Shown here: piece after piece, positions 8,001 to 14,484 of the stretch
Layout of the letters: the number at the start of each line of letters is the position of its first letter
How positions within the stretch are numbered: the first letter of the stretch is position 1
Assembly (NCBI GenBank): GCA_030425715.1
Contig: JAUIAA010000010.1
Coordinates: 1 to 16,393, forward strand
Source of the DNA: Bacteroidia bacterium
Lineage (GTDB): Bacteria; Bacteroidota; Bacteroidia; Flavobacteriales; Flavobacteriaceae
Direction of reading: 5' to 3'
Length of the DNA: 16,393 bases
The notes under the pieces: model-generated
Seen by the model: only the letters and a program-made list of their open reading frames with translations
Told to the model about the DNA's origin: nothing
Database searches by the model: none
Made by a program: the position numbers and the translations under genes

Positions 8001-8280
8001 AAGCTTGCTCTAAGCTAATCCCTCTTTTTAAGCCTATTAATTTAAAGGTTGGAATGATGATAAAATTGATTAATAAACTCAATTCTACTACAATAAAAGT
8101 CCAAAATAATACAGTACGAGGTAGGGGTTTTAACCATAAAAAATACTCTACAATTAGGGTTCCTAAAAAAAATAACAAGCCAAAAGCCATAAATAATATA
8201 CTGCCTTTGATTATTTCATTGGTATAGTACTTTTTTAAAAAGCTTTGTAGCTTATTTTGTATTTCTTGAAAATGATTCAC
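5023..8280 (-). CDS. DUF4175-family membrane-anchored coiled-coil protein
   Basis: This is a 1085-residue protein of unknown function matching the flavobacterial DUF4175 proteins. Three hydrophobic segments near the N-terminus (about 25-49, 57-77 and 153-168) anchor it in the inner membrane. Residues about 170-480 look beta-rich and globular and include family-like PPAPFQF and LDYPKYT segments. From about 490 to the end it is almost wholly charged helix rich in E, K, Q and L with heptad-like spacing, which indicates long coiled coils. A short near-repeat is visible (EDLLQEL and EDLLDKL), and a glycine-rich linker (GNGEGKGKGG) lies near residue 915. The start is GTG at 8280. An in-frame stop lies just upstream and no ATG occurs before residue 31. 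It is the first gene of the cluster with ybeY and mnmG, and divergent from gltX. The role is unknown; a structural or envelope function is only a guess. Confidence 0.85.
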   Translation of the reverse strand: MNHFQEIQNKLQSFLKKYYTNEIIKGSILFMAFGLLFFLGTLIVEYFLWLKPLPRTVLFWTFIVVELSLLINFIIIPTFKLIGLKRGISLEQASAIIGNHFQEVEDKLLNILQLQESEEKSDLILASIEQKAAKLQPIPFREAVNFKTNKKYIKYLLVPLFLWLVIFISDNDFHFNQSLDRVVHHKMAYTPPAPFQFIVENKELSAIEGEDFTLHILMQGDVIPEEVKINYNGQSYFLQEQGNGNFSYEFTNLNSPINFDLEANGFLSMDYLLKVVATPRILNFKMLLDYPKYTHKKQETILNTGNAVVPEGTKITWVMDTKNTKNIHFTGFGKDTLANQIERNKENEFLFHKTILNSVRYQVSTSNLNLKHFEKLQYNLEVIKDAYPKILVKSDIDSVKRGPVQFLGQLSDDYLLTKLEVKAKNLRNNEILKHSIPISKSDFEKFFYVFPNGFQLDEGAAYEIYFEVFDNDQIHGSKKTKSATFNYFHKTKEKINEELLEEQNEEMSKISEKTKEGEELQKRLDKLSDKLKNTNQSNWMSKKEMDAFLKRQKKYQEMLRKNTDNLLQNLNESEQEKNETLEQEKQALKDRIEESKELLEKEDLLQELQELTEKLKKEDLLDKLDKLSQQTKQETKSLERILELTKRFYMEKKSDQIANRLDSLSKEQNNLSEQEHNSAKAQERLNKKFDSIQQDFKELEKMNKGLKQPKNLPNTKPDTQLIEMEMQEAKESLDKESSGDNKAKDQAKKKQKSAAKKMQELKQKMEKSKQQMEMEGLDEDIKNLQQILENLILFSLEQEDLMLSLENVEGKNANYPQKLKKQQLLKNHFEHVDDSLYTLSLRMVQMSSKIQKDLTDAHYNIDKSLENIAENRIKKGISNQRYTMTAANNLADMLSSLLQSLQNKKPGNGEGKGKGGEELSLPDIIKKQSELLQKAKEGSKPQEGGKSPSKEQLSGEQYQIYQEQNELRSQLKQLMKEGKGNNGKKALQQMEELEQLLLEKGLQRDVEKKMQDLEYELLKLDEAQRKQGEDKKRTSKTNTKEYQRRVIDQEQMQKLFFNQQELLERQQLPLQTIYKEKVKKYFEVN

Positions 8281-8336
8281 CTCTATAATTTATCTGCTAA
8301 AATTACAACTAATTTCTGTTTTCTAATTTAACAACA

Positions 8337-8344
8337 TATCTTTG
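8337..8344 (+). promoter_or_regulatory. Bacteroidota -7 box (TATCTTTG) upstream of gltX
   Basis: TATCTTTG matches TAnnTTTG exactly and ends 17 bases before the gltX ATG, implying a short leader. It lies in the 81-base divergent gap with DUF4175. A clear -33 TTG is not visible. Confidence 0.55.
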
Positions 8345-8361
8345 CACACAAATTTTTAGAG

Positions 8362-9876
8362 ATGACCCAAAACGTTAGAGTAAGATTTGCTCCAAGCCCA
8401 ACCGGACCTTTACATATTGGTGGTGTTCGAACAGCATTGTTTAACTATTTGTTCGCAAAAAAACACCGTGGAACATTTGTGTTGCGAATTGAAGATACCG
8501 ATCAAAATAGGTATGTGGCAAATGCCGAACAATATATAGTAGATGCCTTAAATTGGAGTACTATTCCTTTTGATGAGGGACCAGGAAAAGAAGGTGCATT
8601 TGGGCCTTATAGACAATCGGAAAGGAAAGATATTTACCAAAAATATGCCATGCAATTGGTTGAAAACGGTAAAGCGTACTATGCTTTTGATACTGCGGAA
8701 GAGTTAGATATACACAGAAAAAATCACGAAGAAAAAGGAAAAACGTTTATATACAATTGGCATAATCGTGAAAAATTGAACAATTCTTTATCTCTGCAAA
8801 GTCAAGAGGTGGAAAAAAGAATTGCCAATGGCGATAAGTATGTAATTCGTTTTAAAACACCAACCAATCAAATCTTAGCAATGCAAGATATGATTCGTGG
8901 TACTATAAAAATCGATACAAATACCTTAGACGATAAAATTTTATTCAAATCAGATGGTATGCCAACCTATCATTTGGCAAATATTGTAGACGACCATTTG
9001 ATGGAAATTAGTCATGTAATTCGCGGGGAAGAATGGTTACCTTCTATGGCATTGCACGTGTTATTGTACCAAGCTTTTGGATGGGATACTCCTGAGTTTG
9101 CACATTTACCATTGATTTTAAAACCTACTGGTAAGGGAAAATTGAGCAAAAGAGATGGCGATAAAGCTGGTTTTCCTGTATTTCCGTTGCAATATACAAA
9201 TGCGCAAACCAATGAAGTCTCTAGCGGCTATAGAGAAGATGGCTATTTTGCCGATGCTTTTATCAATATGCTTGCCTTTTTAGGATGGAACCCTGGTACA
9301 GAACAAGAAATTTTCTCTTTAGAGGAGTTGATTCAAGCATTTGACATTCAAAAAATTGGTAAATCTGGAGCTAAATTTGATGTAGATAAAACCAAATGGT
9401 TTCAGCACCAGTATTTGATCAAAAAAAGTGACGAGCAACTTGCTAAATTGTTTATGCCTTTACTTGAAGAAAAGGGGATTGCAACCAATTTAAACCATGT
9501 TGCTAAAGTTGTTTCTTTAATTAAAGAGCGCGCAACCTTTGTACAAGATTTTTGGGCACTTAGCGACTTCTTTTTTGTTGCTCCAAAAGACTATGATGCA
9601 AAAGCTGTAAAGAAAAATTGGAAAGAAGATACCTCTAATTTGATGCAAGAATTAATCGTGGTATTAAATGATATTTCTTATTTTTCATCTGAAAATATAG
9701 AACAAATCGTTAAGACTTGGATAACAAACAAAGAAATTGGATTTGGTAAAATTATGCAACCTTTTAGATTGAGTTTGGTAGGTGCTTTAAAAGGTCCTCA
9801 TTTATTTGATATAGCAGCTTTACTAGGCAAAGAAGAAACGATAGCAAGAGTGGAAAATGCGGTAAAAAGTTTGTAA
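8362..9876 (+). CDS. gltX: Glutamate--tRNA ligase (GluRS)
   Basis: Glutamyl-tRNA synthetase charges tRNA-Glu with glutamate in two ATP-dependent steps. The product is complete at 504 residues, the usual size. The class I 'HIGH' signature appears as HIGG (18-21) inside RFAPSPTGPLHIGG. The 'KMSKS' loop is KLSKR (260-264) followed by DGDKAG. Between them are the family motifs RIEDTD (42-47), GPYRQSER (81-88) and DGMPTYHLANIVDDH (198-212). The C-terminal 200 residues are the helical anticodon-binding region. The start is the first ATG, 17 bases after a -7-like box. The gene is divergent from the DUF4175 cluster. No convincing hairpin terminator was found in the 99 bases before the next gene. Confidence 0.97.
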   Translation: MTQNVRVRFAPSPTGPLHIGGVRTALFNYLFAKKHRGTFVLRIEDTDQNRYVANAEQYIVDALNWSTIPFDEGPGKEGAFGPYRQSERKDIYQKYAMQLVENGKAYYAFDTAEELDIHRKNHEEKGKTFIYNWHNREKLNNSLSLQSQEVEKRIANGDKYVIRFKTPTNQILAMQDMIRGTIKIDTNTLDDKILFKSDGMPTYHLANIVDDHLMEISHVIRGEEWLPSMALHVLLYQAFGWDTPEFAHLPLILKPTGKGKLSKRDGDKAGFPVFPLQYTNAQTNEVSSGYREDGYFADAFINMLAFLGWNPGTEQEIFSLEELIQAFDIQKIGKSGAKFDVDKTKWFQHQYLIKKSDEQLAKLFMPLLEEKGIATNLNHVAKVVSLIKERATFVQDFWALSDFFFVAPKDYDAKAVKKNWKEDTSNLMQELIVVLNDISYFSSENIEQIVKTWITNKEIGFGKIMQPFRLSLVGALKGPHLFDIAALLGKEETIARVENAVKSL

Positions 9877-9942
9877 AAAAGTACTAAACCTTTCCTTATC
9901 CACTTTATTTAAAAATAGATTTTATTCTTTCATTTTTTATAA

Positions 9943-9950
9943 TATATTTG
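9943..9950 (+). promoter_or_regulatory. Bacteroidota -7 box (TATATTTG) upstream of the methyltransferase gene
   Basis: TATATTTG matches TAnnTTTG exactly and ends 25 bases before the ATG at 9976. The start site would fall within the TGTATAA repeats, so a protein bound there could block initiation. The -33 region is T-rich without a clear TTG. Confidence 0.5.
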
Positions 9951-9957
9951 TAACCAA

Positions 9958-9974
9958 TGTATAAGGTTGTATAA
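9958..9974 (+). repeat. Tandem TGTATAA repeat, possible autoregulatory operator
   Basis: TGTATAA occurs at 9958-9964 and again at 9968-9974, exactly 10 bases (one helical turn) apart. A partial copy (TGTAA) begins at 9949. They lie between the -7 box and the ATG of a methyltransferase that has its own N-terminal DNA-binding domain. Two copies in AT-rich sequence could be chance. The spacing and place are what make them suggestive. Confidence 0.35.
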
Positions 9975-9975
9975 T

Positions 9976-11220
9976 ATGGTTATAAAAGATTATTACTCTT
10001 TAAATGAAGCTTCTCAAATTTTAGGAAAAAGTAAAGAAACCTTAAGGCGTTGGGACAGAGAAGGAAAATTTACTGCAACTAGAGAACCGATAAGTCAGTA
10101 TAGAATTTATAAAAAAGAACAAATTAATTCTTTATTAAAACAATTATCTGTTGAGCTTGAGGATACGGTTGATAATGCTGTTACCCCAATTCAGGAATAT
10201 AAAGTTTTAGAGTTATTTGCAGGTGCTGGTGGTTTAGCCGTAGGAATGGAAAAAGCAGGGATTAAATGCGTTGCTTTGAACGAAATTGACAAGTGGGCAT
10301 GCCAAACCTTAAGAAAAAATAGACCCAATTGGAATGTTTTAGAGGGAGATATCCAGTCATTTAACTTTACGAAATATAGGCATGAAGTCGACATTGTTAC
10401 AGGGGGATTCCCTTGCCAAGCATTTAGCTATGCGGGAAAAAAATTAGGTTTTAAAGATGCCAGAGGAACACTTTTTTACGAATTTGCAAGAGTGGTAAAA
10501 CAGGTTAAACCTCTTATTTGTATTGGTGAAAATGTAAAAGGGTTGTTGTCACATGAGAAAGGAAAAACGATTGAAGGAATGGTTTCTATTTTAGATGAAA
10601 TCGGGTATAATGTTGTTCCCGTACAAGTTTTAAAAGCCATTCATTATAAGGTTCCTCAAAAACGAGAACGAGTAATTTTGGTAGGGGTTAGAAAAGACAT
10701 TGATACCAAATACGAATACCCTAAACCGCACTCTAAAGTTTATAATTTAGTCGATGCTTTAAAAAAAGGAGAATTGTACCATTGTGATGTTCCTAAATCT
10801 GAAGGTTCAAAGTATCCTGAGCATAAAAAAGAAGTGCTAGACTTAGTTCCTCAAATGGGATATTGGCGAAATTTACCTTTAGATATTCAAAAAGAATATA
10901 TGGGTAAAAGTTTTTATTTAGGAGGAGGAAAAACAGGAATTGCTCGTAGAATTGGTTGGGACGAACCTAGTTTAACGCTTACTTGTAGCCCTGCCCAAAA
11001 GCAAACAGAAAGATGCCATCCAGAAGAGACTCGCCCATTTACAATTCGAGAGTATGCGCGAATTCAAACTTTTCCAGATGAGTGGAAATTTTGTGGATCC
11101 ATTTCTCAACAATATAAACAAATAGGGAATGCAGTTCCTTGTAATTTGGGACAAGAAATAGGGTACTCTATTGTTAAGTTTTTAAATACACATTATTTAA
11201 GTTTATCAAATCCCAAATAA
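9976..11220 (+). CDS. C5-cytosine DNA methyltransferase with N-terminal MerR-like HTH (Type II R-M)
   Basis: This 414-residue enzyme transfers methyl from SAM to cytosine C5. All the C5-MTase motifs are intact. They are the SAM site FAGAGG (81-86), the catalytic loop GGFPCQ with nucleophile Cys147, ENV (185-187), QKRER (228-232), the RPFTIREYARIQTFP block (353-367) and IGNAVP (383-388). The target-recognition region lies at about 240-345. Residues about 5-55 form a MerR/excisionase-type helix-turn-helix (SLNEASQILGKSKETLRRWD, then YRIYKKEQI), an extra domain absent from minimal C5 enzymes. In M.SsoII, M.MspI and M.EcoRII, N-terminal extensions of this kind repress their own promoters. I take ATG 9976 as the start. 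An in-frame TTG lies three codons upstream but inside the repeat. The partner is the convergent endonuclease gene. Specificity GGNCC is inferred from the partner only. Confidence 0.93.
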   Translation: MVIKDYYSLNEASQILGKSKETLRRWDREGKFTATREPISQYRIYKKEQINSLLKQLSVELEDTVDNAVTPIQEYKVLELFAGAGGLAVGMEKAGIKCVALNEIDKWACQTLRKNRPNWNVLEGDIQSFNFTKYRHEVDIVTGGFPCQAFSYAGKKLGFKDARGTLFYEFARVVKQVKPLICIGENVKGLLSHEKGKTIEGMVSILDEIGYNVVPVQVLKAIHYKVPQKRERVILVGVRKDIDTKYEYPKPHSKVYNLVDALKKGELYHCDVPKSEGSKYPEHKKEVLDLVPQMGYWRNLPLDIQKEYMGKSFYLGGGKTGIARRIGWDEPSLTLTCSPAQKQTERCHPEETRPFTIREYARIQTFPDEWKFCGSISQQYKQIGNAVPCNLGQEIGYSIVKFLNTHYLSLSNPK

Positions 11221-11957
11221 TAGCTGTAGTTTTCAAAAGTAATTTCATTTAATATACTTCTATTTGATTCTGTTGCGCTTGTCGCTATTTCTTCAAGTGC
11301 TGAATTGCCTTGAAAACTTTCATTTTCGTGTTTAGTCAAATAATCTGAAATTGCTTGAGGTAAAACACTATATAATTCAAACAGTGCATTTTCTTTTCCT
11401 GAAAGTAATTGGTAAAATTGATCACCAGAGATTTTATAAACTCTACTATGACTGTATTCCTTCCCATTTATTTCTCCAAACCATTTTTCGTTAAAACTGC
11501 TTTTTGCCAATATCTGTACCCAATAACACTTTGCTTGTTTATAAGTATCTGCATAGTTTGCTAATTTTTGAAACAAACTTTCGGCAGAACTACTATTCAT
11601 GGTATTGTGTTTGTTTTTTATATCAGCAAATAAGGTATTGTTTGTTGCTTTAATATCAAAACCGCTTAAATTTCCCCTTTCAAATCCTACAATTCCCCCT
11701 AAAATTTGTTCGTGAAATGTTCCGATTGAATTATTTATCGATTTATCAATTTGTCTATTAACCTCCGTTTTAATCAATGTTTCTTCATCCAAATCATTGA
11801 ATTTAGCATCAAAAGTTAGTTTAATTGTATCAATTTTATTTTTGTAGAACTTCTTTTTGCTAACATTTGCTTTTGCTTTCTTGTACGAACTGTGTAAGTT
11901 TTCAATACAGAAAAGCAGATGTTCATCGGATATAAAACTTAAATATTTATTAGCCAT
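11193..11957 (-). CDS. Eco47II-family Type II restriction endonuclease (predicted GGNCC)
   Basis: This 254-residue protein resembles the Eco47II restriction endonuclease family (Pfam RE_Eco47II), whose founding member cuts GGNCC. Supporting features are the N-terminal FISDEHLLFCIENLHSSY pattern, NSIGTFHEQILGGIVGFE (76-93) and the likely PD-(D/E)xK active site. In that site D101 (SGFDIKATNN) is followed by D112-I-K114 (LFADIKNKHNTMN), with E83 as a further acidic candidate. The gene is complete and has no disrupting stops, so the system may be active. It converges on the methyltransferase gene and overlaps its 3' end by 28 bases on the opposite strand. The start is ATG 11957, and I see no TAnnTTTG box in the 233 bases upstream, though a large palindrome lies there. 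The family assignment is from memory of the motifs, and the recognition sequence is inferred. Confidence 0.85.
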   Translation of the reverse strand: MANKYLSFISDEHLLFCIENLHSSYKKAKANVSKKKFYKNKIDTIKLTFDAKFNDLDEETLIKTEVNRQIDKSINNSIGTFHEQILGGIVGFERGNLSGFDIKATNNTLFADIKNKHNTMNSSSAESLFQKLANYADTYKQAKCYWVQILAKSSFNEKWFGEINGKEYSHSRVYKISGDQFYQLLSGKENALFELYSVLPQAISDYLTKHENESFQGNSALEEIATSATESNRSILNEITFENYSYYLGFDKLK

Positions 11958-11988
11958 TTTTTAGAGAGTTCGGTCTCGTATAAGAATA

Positions 11989-12047
11989 GTTGCGGGTTTA
12001 CGTGCGAGGATTTTCCTTCGGAAAATCAGACGTAGTAAACTTGCAAC
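11989..12047. repeat. 59-base imperfect palindrome / stem-loop
   Basis: The outer arms GTTGC (11989-11993) and GCAAC (12043-12047) pair exactly. Two G-U pairs follow (11994-11995 with 12041-12042), then GTTTAC (11996-12001) pairs with GTAAAC (12035-12040). After a 7+7 base internal loop, the inner stem GATTTTCC/GGAAAATC (12009-12016 with 12020-12027) closes a three-base loop. It lies 32 bases upstream of the endonuclease start codon, on its leader side, in a gene-free stretch of 233 bases. There is no U-run, so it is not a terminator. It resembles dispersed palindromic repeat elements, or it could be a leader structure for the endonuclease mRNA. Confidence 0.6.
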
Positions 12048-12190
12048 GACTTTTGGTTAAGCTCAAAATAGAGCAATTATTTTTATACATCTTAAGTTTG
12101 TAATATCTATATTTCATTCATTAATCAGAAAGAACAAAAGAGAGGGTTAAGGTTCATATATAAAGTCAATCTATTTTGTCTTTTAGACTT

Positions 12191-12415
12191 CTAAAAAGTC
12201 AAAACATTTGACCATTTTAAAAGATACATTGCTAAAGCTGTTCCAGTTGTACTAACAAAAATTGAACTTTGCCAGAAATAAACTTTGTTTCCCCATACGC
12301 TTAACCACTTTTTACCAAATGATTCTTTTACATAACCTTTCATAATTTTATAGTAGAGAAAATTAATTATCAAGAAAATTGCTATTGCAGTTATTATTAT
12401 CCAAATTTTATTCAT
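12191..12415 (-). CDS. Small two-helix membrane protein, unknown function
   Basis: This is a 74-residue ORF with ATG start and TAG stop. It has two hydrophobic segments, about residues 4-24 (IWIIITAIAIFLIINFLYY) and about 48-66 (WQSSIFVSTTGTALAMYLL). They are joined by a basic and aromatic loop (KESFGKKWLSVWGNKV). I do not recognise the family. The hydrophobic-loop-hydrophobic composition with several Trp is protein-like, which supports it as a real gene. It lies alone between the R-M pair and the thioesterase, with short palindromes on both sides (GTTGCCAAC near 12451 and the 59-base structure at 11989). It may be an accessory passenger of the same block. Confidence 0.55.
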   Translation of the reverse strand: MNKIWIIITAIAIFLIINFLYYKIMKGYVKESFGKKWLSVWGNKVYFWQSSIFVSTTGTALAMYLLKWSNVLTF

Positions 12416-12494
12416 AGTTCAAATTTTTTATTAAGTGTTGTTTTTCAAATTGTTGCCAACTTGTTTTAACAATACTTTTAACCACTTTAAAAGT

Positions 12495-13049
12495 TTACAA
12501 CTCCAGATTTACATTATAATTTTCTAACAACTTTTTATAGTTGCTAAAATCTTTTTTGCTAAACTCTTCTTTTTTAAATTCTATATCTCGCTGCTTACGC
12601 ATTTTTAACTGTTTGATTGACCTTAAAAAGCGTCTTAAGTCATTTTCATCTTTTAAGATTAAGCCCGGAACTTTTACATTTTTTCCTGCTTCATTTTTAG
12701 CCACCATGGCAAAATAAGAGGAGTTGCAATGTTTTACCTTTCCGGTTTGGATGTTTTGTGAAGTAACTCGAATTCCTACCACCATTGAGGAATTCCCTAC
12801 ATAGTTTATTTTGGCTTGTAAGGTTACCAACTCCCCTACCTCTATGGGGTTTAAAAAATCTACTCTGTTTACCGATGCGGTAACACAATAGTGCCCTGAA
12901 AATTTTGAAGCACAAGCAAAAGCTGCTTTGTCCATTAACGACAAGATAAACCCTCCATGTATTTTACCACTAAAATTGGCATAAGAAGGTAACATTAATT
13001 CTGTTAAAGTAATTTCAGAATCTTGGTTTGGTTTAAAGTTTTCTTTCAT
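12495..13049 (-). CDS. Hotdog-fold acyl-CoA thioesterase (YciA/BACH-like)
   Basis: The enzyme hydrolyses acyl-CoA to free acid and CoA. The 184-residue product has one hotdog domain. The signature NFSGKIHGGFILSLMDKAA (25-43) includes the conserved N25, HGG (31-33) and D40, which matches the Asn/Asp active-site pattern of YciA and BACH enzymes. The beta strand TASVNRVDFLNPIEVGE (57-73) and the later segment CNSSYFAMVAKNEAGKNVKVPGL are also typical. The C-terminal 50 residues are a charged helical tail (KMRKQRDIEFKKEEF). The ATG abuts the stop of the upstream gene with no gap (TAA-ATG), so the pair is translationally coupled. Chain-length preference cannot be read from the sequence. Confidence 0.9.
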   Translation of the reverse strand: MKENFKPNQDSEITLTELMLPSYANFSGKIHGGFILSLMDKAAFACASKFSGHYCVTASVNRVDFLNPIEVGELVTLQAKINYVGNSSMVVGIRVTSQNIQTGKVKHCNSSYFAMVAKNEAGKNVKVPGLILKDENDLRRFLRSIKQLKMRKQRDIEFKKEEFSKKDFSNYKKLLENYNVNLEL

Positions 13050-13409
13050 TTAATTAAATCTTCCTTTGGTTTCTTCTACCTTGGTAACAAAATATTTGGT
13101 TTCTCCCAGCCAAGGAAAAGTACGGTACCTTTCCATATAGGTTAGTTTCACATAATGCCCTTGTAAGTTTTTTAAATCTTGTAAAACTTTTTCATTTTTA
13201 TCCTCTACAGAGAAATCAAAATGCTGCGAATCGGAAACTCCTTGGCTCAATCTACCTTCCCAAGTTTTAAATACCACCCCTTTTTTGGTTATTTTTACCA
13301 GTTCACCTGAACGAAACCCTTCACTATATGTGGCATAATATACAAATGCAAAATATGCAGCTAAAACTACAATAGACCCAATTATGACAATGGTTAAAAT
13401 TTTTTTCAT
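13050..13409 (-). CDS. Small membrane-anchored conserved protein (often mislabelled 6-phosphogluconate dehydrogenase)
   Basis: With ATG 13409 as start the product has 119 residues. A TTG 30 bases further upstream is open but would put MKK at residue 11, and it overlaps the likely -7 box, so I prefer ATG. Residues 4-24 are a single transmembrane or signal-anchor helix. The conserved part begins with TYSEGFRSGELVKITKKGVVFKTWEGRLSQG and ends with a strand around GHYVKLTYMERYRTFPWLGETKYFVTKVE. This pattern is familiar from Bacteroidota proteins that are sometimes annotated as 6-phosphogluconate dehydrogenase. Nothing here supports that enzyme: no NADP-binding fold and far too short. The function is unknown. 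It is cotranscribed with the thioesterase and divergent from the SPFH gene. Confidence 0.85.
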   Translation of the reverse strand: MKKILTIVIIGSIVVLAAYFAFVYYATYSEGFRSGELVKITKKGVVFKTWEGRLSQGVSDSQHFDFSVEDKNEKVLQDLKNLQGHYVKLTYMERYRTFPWLGETKYFVTKVEETKGRFN

Positions 13410-13436
13410 TTTGCTACACGTTTTTAATTTATAATT

Positions 13437-13444
13437 CAAAAATA
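13437..13444 (-). promoter_or_regulatory. Possible -7 box (TATTTTTG) for the 13050-13409 / thioesterase pair
   Basis: The minus strand reads TATTTTTG, matching TAnnTTTG, 27 bases before the ATG at 13409 in the divergent gap with the SPFH gene. The surroundings are nearly all A and T, so chance is a real possibility. No -33 element was found. Confidence 0.35.
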
Positions 13445-13492
13445 TAAAAAATATAATTCGTATTTTTAATAAATATTATAAATAGCTAAATC

Positions 13493-14407
13493 ATGATTTC
13501 TTCACTACCCATTATAATTCCAATTATCATTCTTATATTTCTTGCTGCTTTTGTGGTAAAACAACAATCTGCATTTGTAATTGAACGTTTTGGTAAATAC
13601 CAAAGTATTCGTCATGCAGGTTTGCAATTTAAAATTCCTTTGGTAGATAAAATTGCAGGAAGGTTGAGTTTAAGAATTCAACAATTGGATGTAATTGTGG
13701 AAACCAAAACTAGAGATGATGTTTTTGTACACTTAAAAATATCTGTGCAATATGTAATTCTTCGCGAAAAAGTTTACGATGCTTTTTACAAATTGCAAAA
13801 TCCACATGAGCAAATTACCGCCTATATTTTTGATTTGGTTAGAGCCGAGATTCCTAAAATGATTTTAGATGATGTTTTTGAAAAAAAAGACGATATCGCC
13901 CATGCCATCCAAAGAGATTTAAAAGATGCCATGTTAGATTATGGTTATGATATTATCAAAGCTTTGGTTACCGATATTGACCCTGATGCCTCTGTAAAAG
14001 AAGCAATGAACCGAATTAATGCTGCCGAACGTGAAAAATTAGCCGCACAACATGAAGGAGATGCACAAAGAATTTTAATTGTTGAACGCGCTAAAGCAGA
14101 AGCAGAAAGTAAAAGGTTACAAGGTAAAGGTATTGCCGATCAGCGACGGGAAATTGCACGTGGTTTAGAAGAGAGTGTCGATACCTTAAACAAAGCAGGA
14201 ATTAACCCACAAGAAGCTTCCGCATTGATTGTAATTACACAGCATTATGATACCTTACAATCTATTGGTGCCGATTCTAGTAGTAATTTAATACTCCTAC
14301 CAAACAATCCAAATGCAGCAAGTTCTATGCTAAATGATATGACAGCTTCACTTTTGGCAGCCAATAAAATCAACGAATTGGAAGCCAAAAAAAACGATAA
14401 AAAATAA
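13493..14407 (+). CDS. SPFH/band 7 domain protein, stomatin-like
   Basis: SPFH proteins of the stomatin/prohibitin type assemble as membrane-bound oligomers that organise membrane domains and often regulate proteases or transporters. The 304-residue product has an N-terminal hydrophobic anchor (about 5-22). The band 7 domain follows, starting VKQQSAFVIERFGKYQSIRHAGLQFKIP, with LSLRIQQLDV and the DVFVHLKISVQYVI strand. A long charged coiled-coil helix (about 175-235) contains REKLAAQHEGDAQRILIVERAKAEAESK, a typical stomatin segment. The C-terminus is polar. No NfeD partner gene is adjacent, although slipin-type members often have one. The ATG at 13493 is the first in frame, and the product starts directly with the anchor. 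Confidence 0.92.
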   Translation: MISSLPIIIPIIILIFLAAFVVKQQSAFVIERFGKYQSIRHAGLQFKIPLVDKIAGRLSLRIQQLDVIVETKTRDDVFVHLKISVQYVILREKVYDAFYKLQNPHEQITAYIFDLVRAEIPKMILDDVFEKKDDIAHAIQRDLKDAMLDYGYDIIKALVTDIDPDASVKEAMNRINAAEREKLAAQHEGDAQRILIVERAKAEAESKRLQGKGIADQRREIARGLEESVDTLNKAGINPQEASALIVITQHYDTLQSIGADSSSNLILLPNNPNAASSMLNDMTASLLAANKINELEAKKNDKK

Positions 14408-14484
14408 TAAGAGAACGTGTAGAAATACTTCTATAGAAAACAACCAGTTGTATACAGATAAAAGCTTTGGTATAATAAATTGAT

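Noticed and set aside
9055..9060. A further CACGTG core inside gltX as a third parS site
   Set aside because: The flanks read ATTG-CACGTG-TTAT, which lose the GTTN/NAAC arms of parS. It is a coding hexamer that occurs by chance.
9896..9904. TTATCCACT as a DnaA box between gltX and the methyltransferase
   Set aside because: It is one base off the TTATCCACA consensus and stands alone, with no cluster of boxes or unwinding element. This is not evidence for an origin.
12180..12198. Hairpin at the 3' end of the small membrane protein gene as a terminator
   Set aside because: The stem is about seven A-U-rich pairs with an unequal A-run and overlaps the stop codon. No U-run follows it on the minus strand.
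11970..12480. Integron-type gene cassette around the 74-residue membrane protein
   Set aside because: GTTGC/GCAAC and GTTGCCAAC palindromes flank it, but none matches the attC core rules (GTTRRRY and RYYYAAC), and no integrase is present.
13050..13409. 6-phosphogluconate dehydrogenase
   Set aside because: Similar proteins carry this label, but the product has 119 residues with a membrane anchor and no NADP-binding or catalytic motif.
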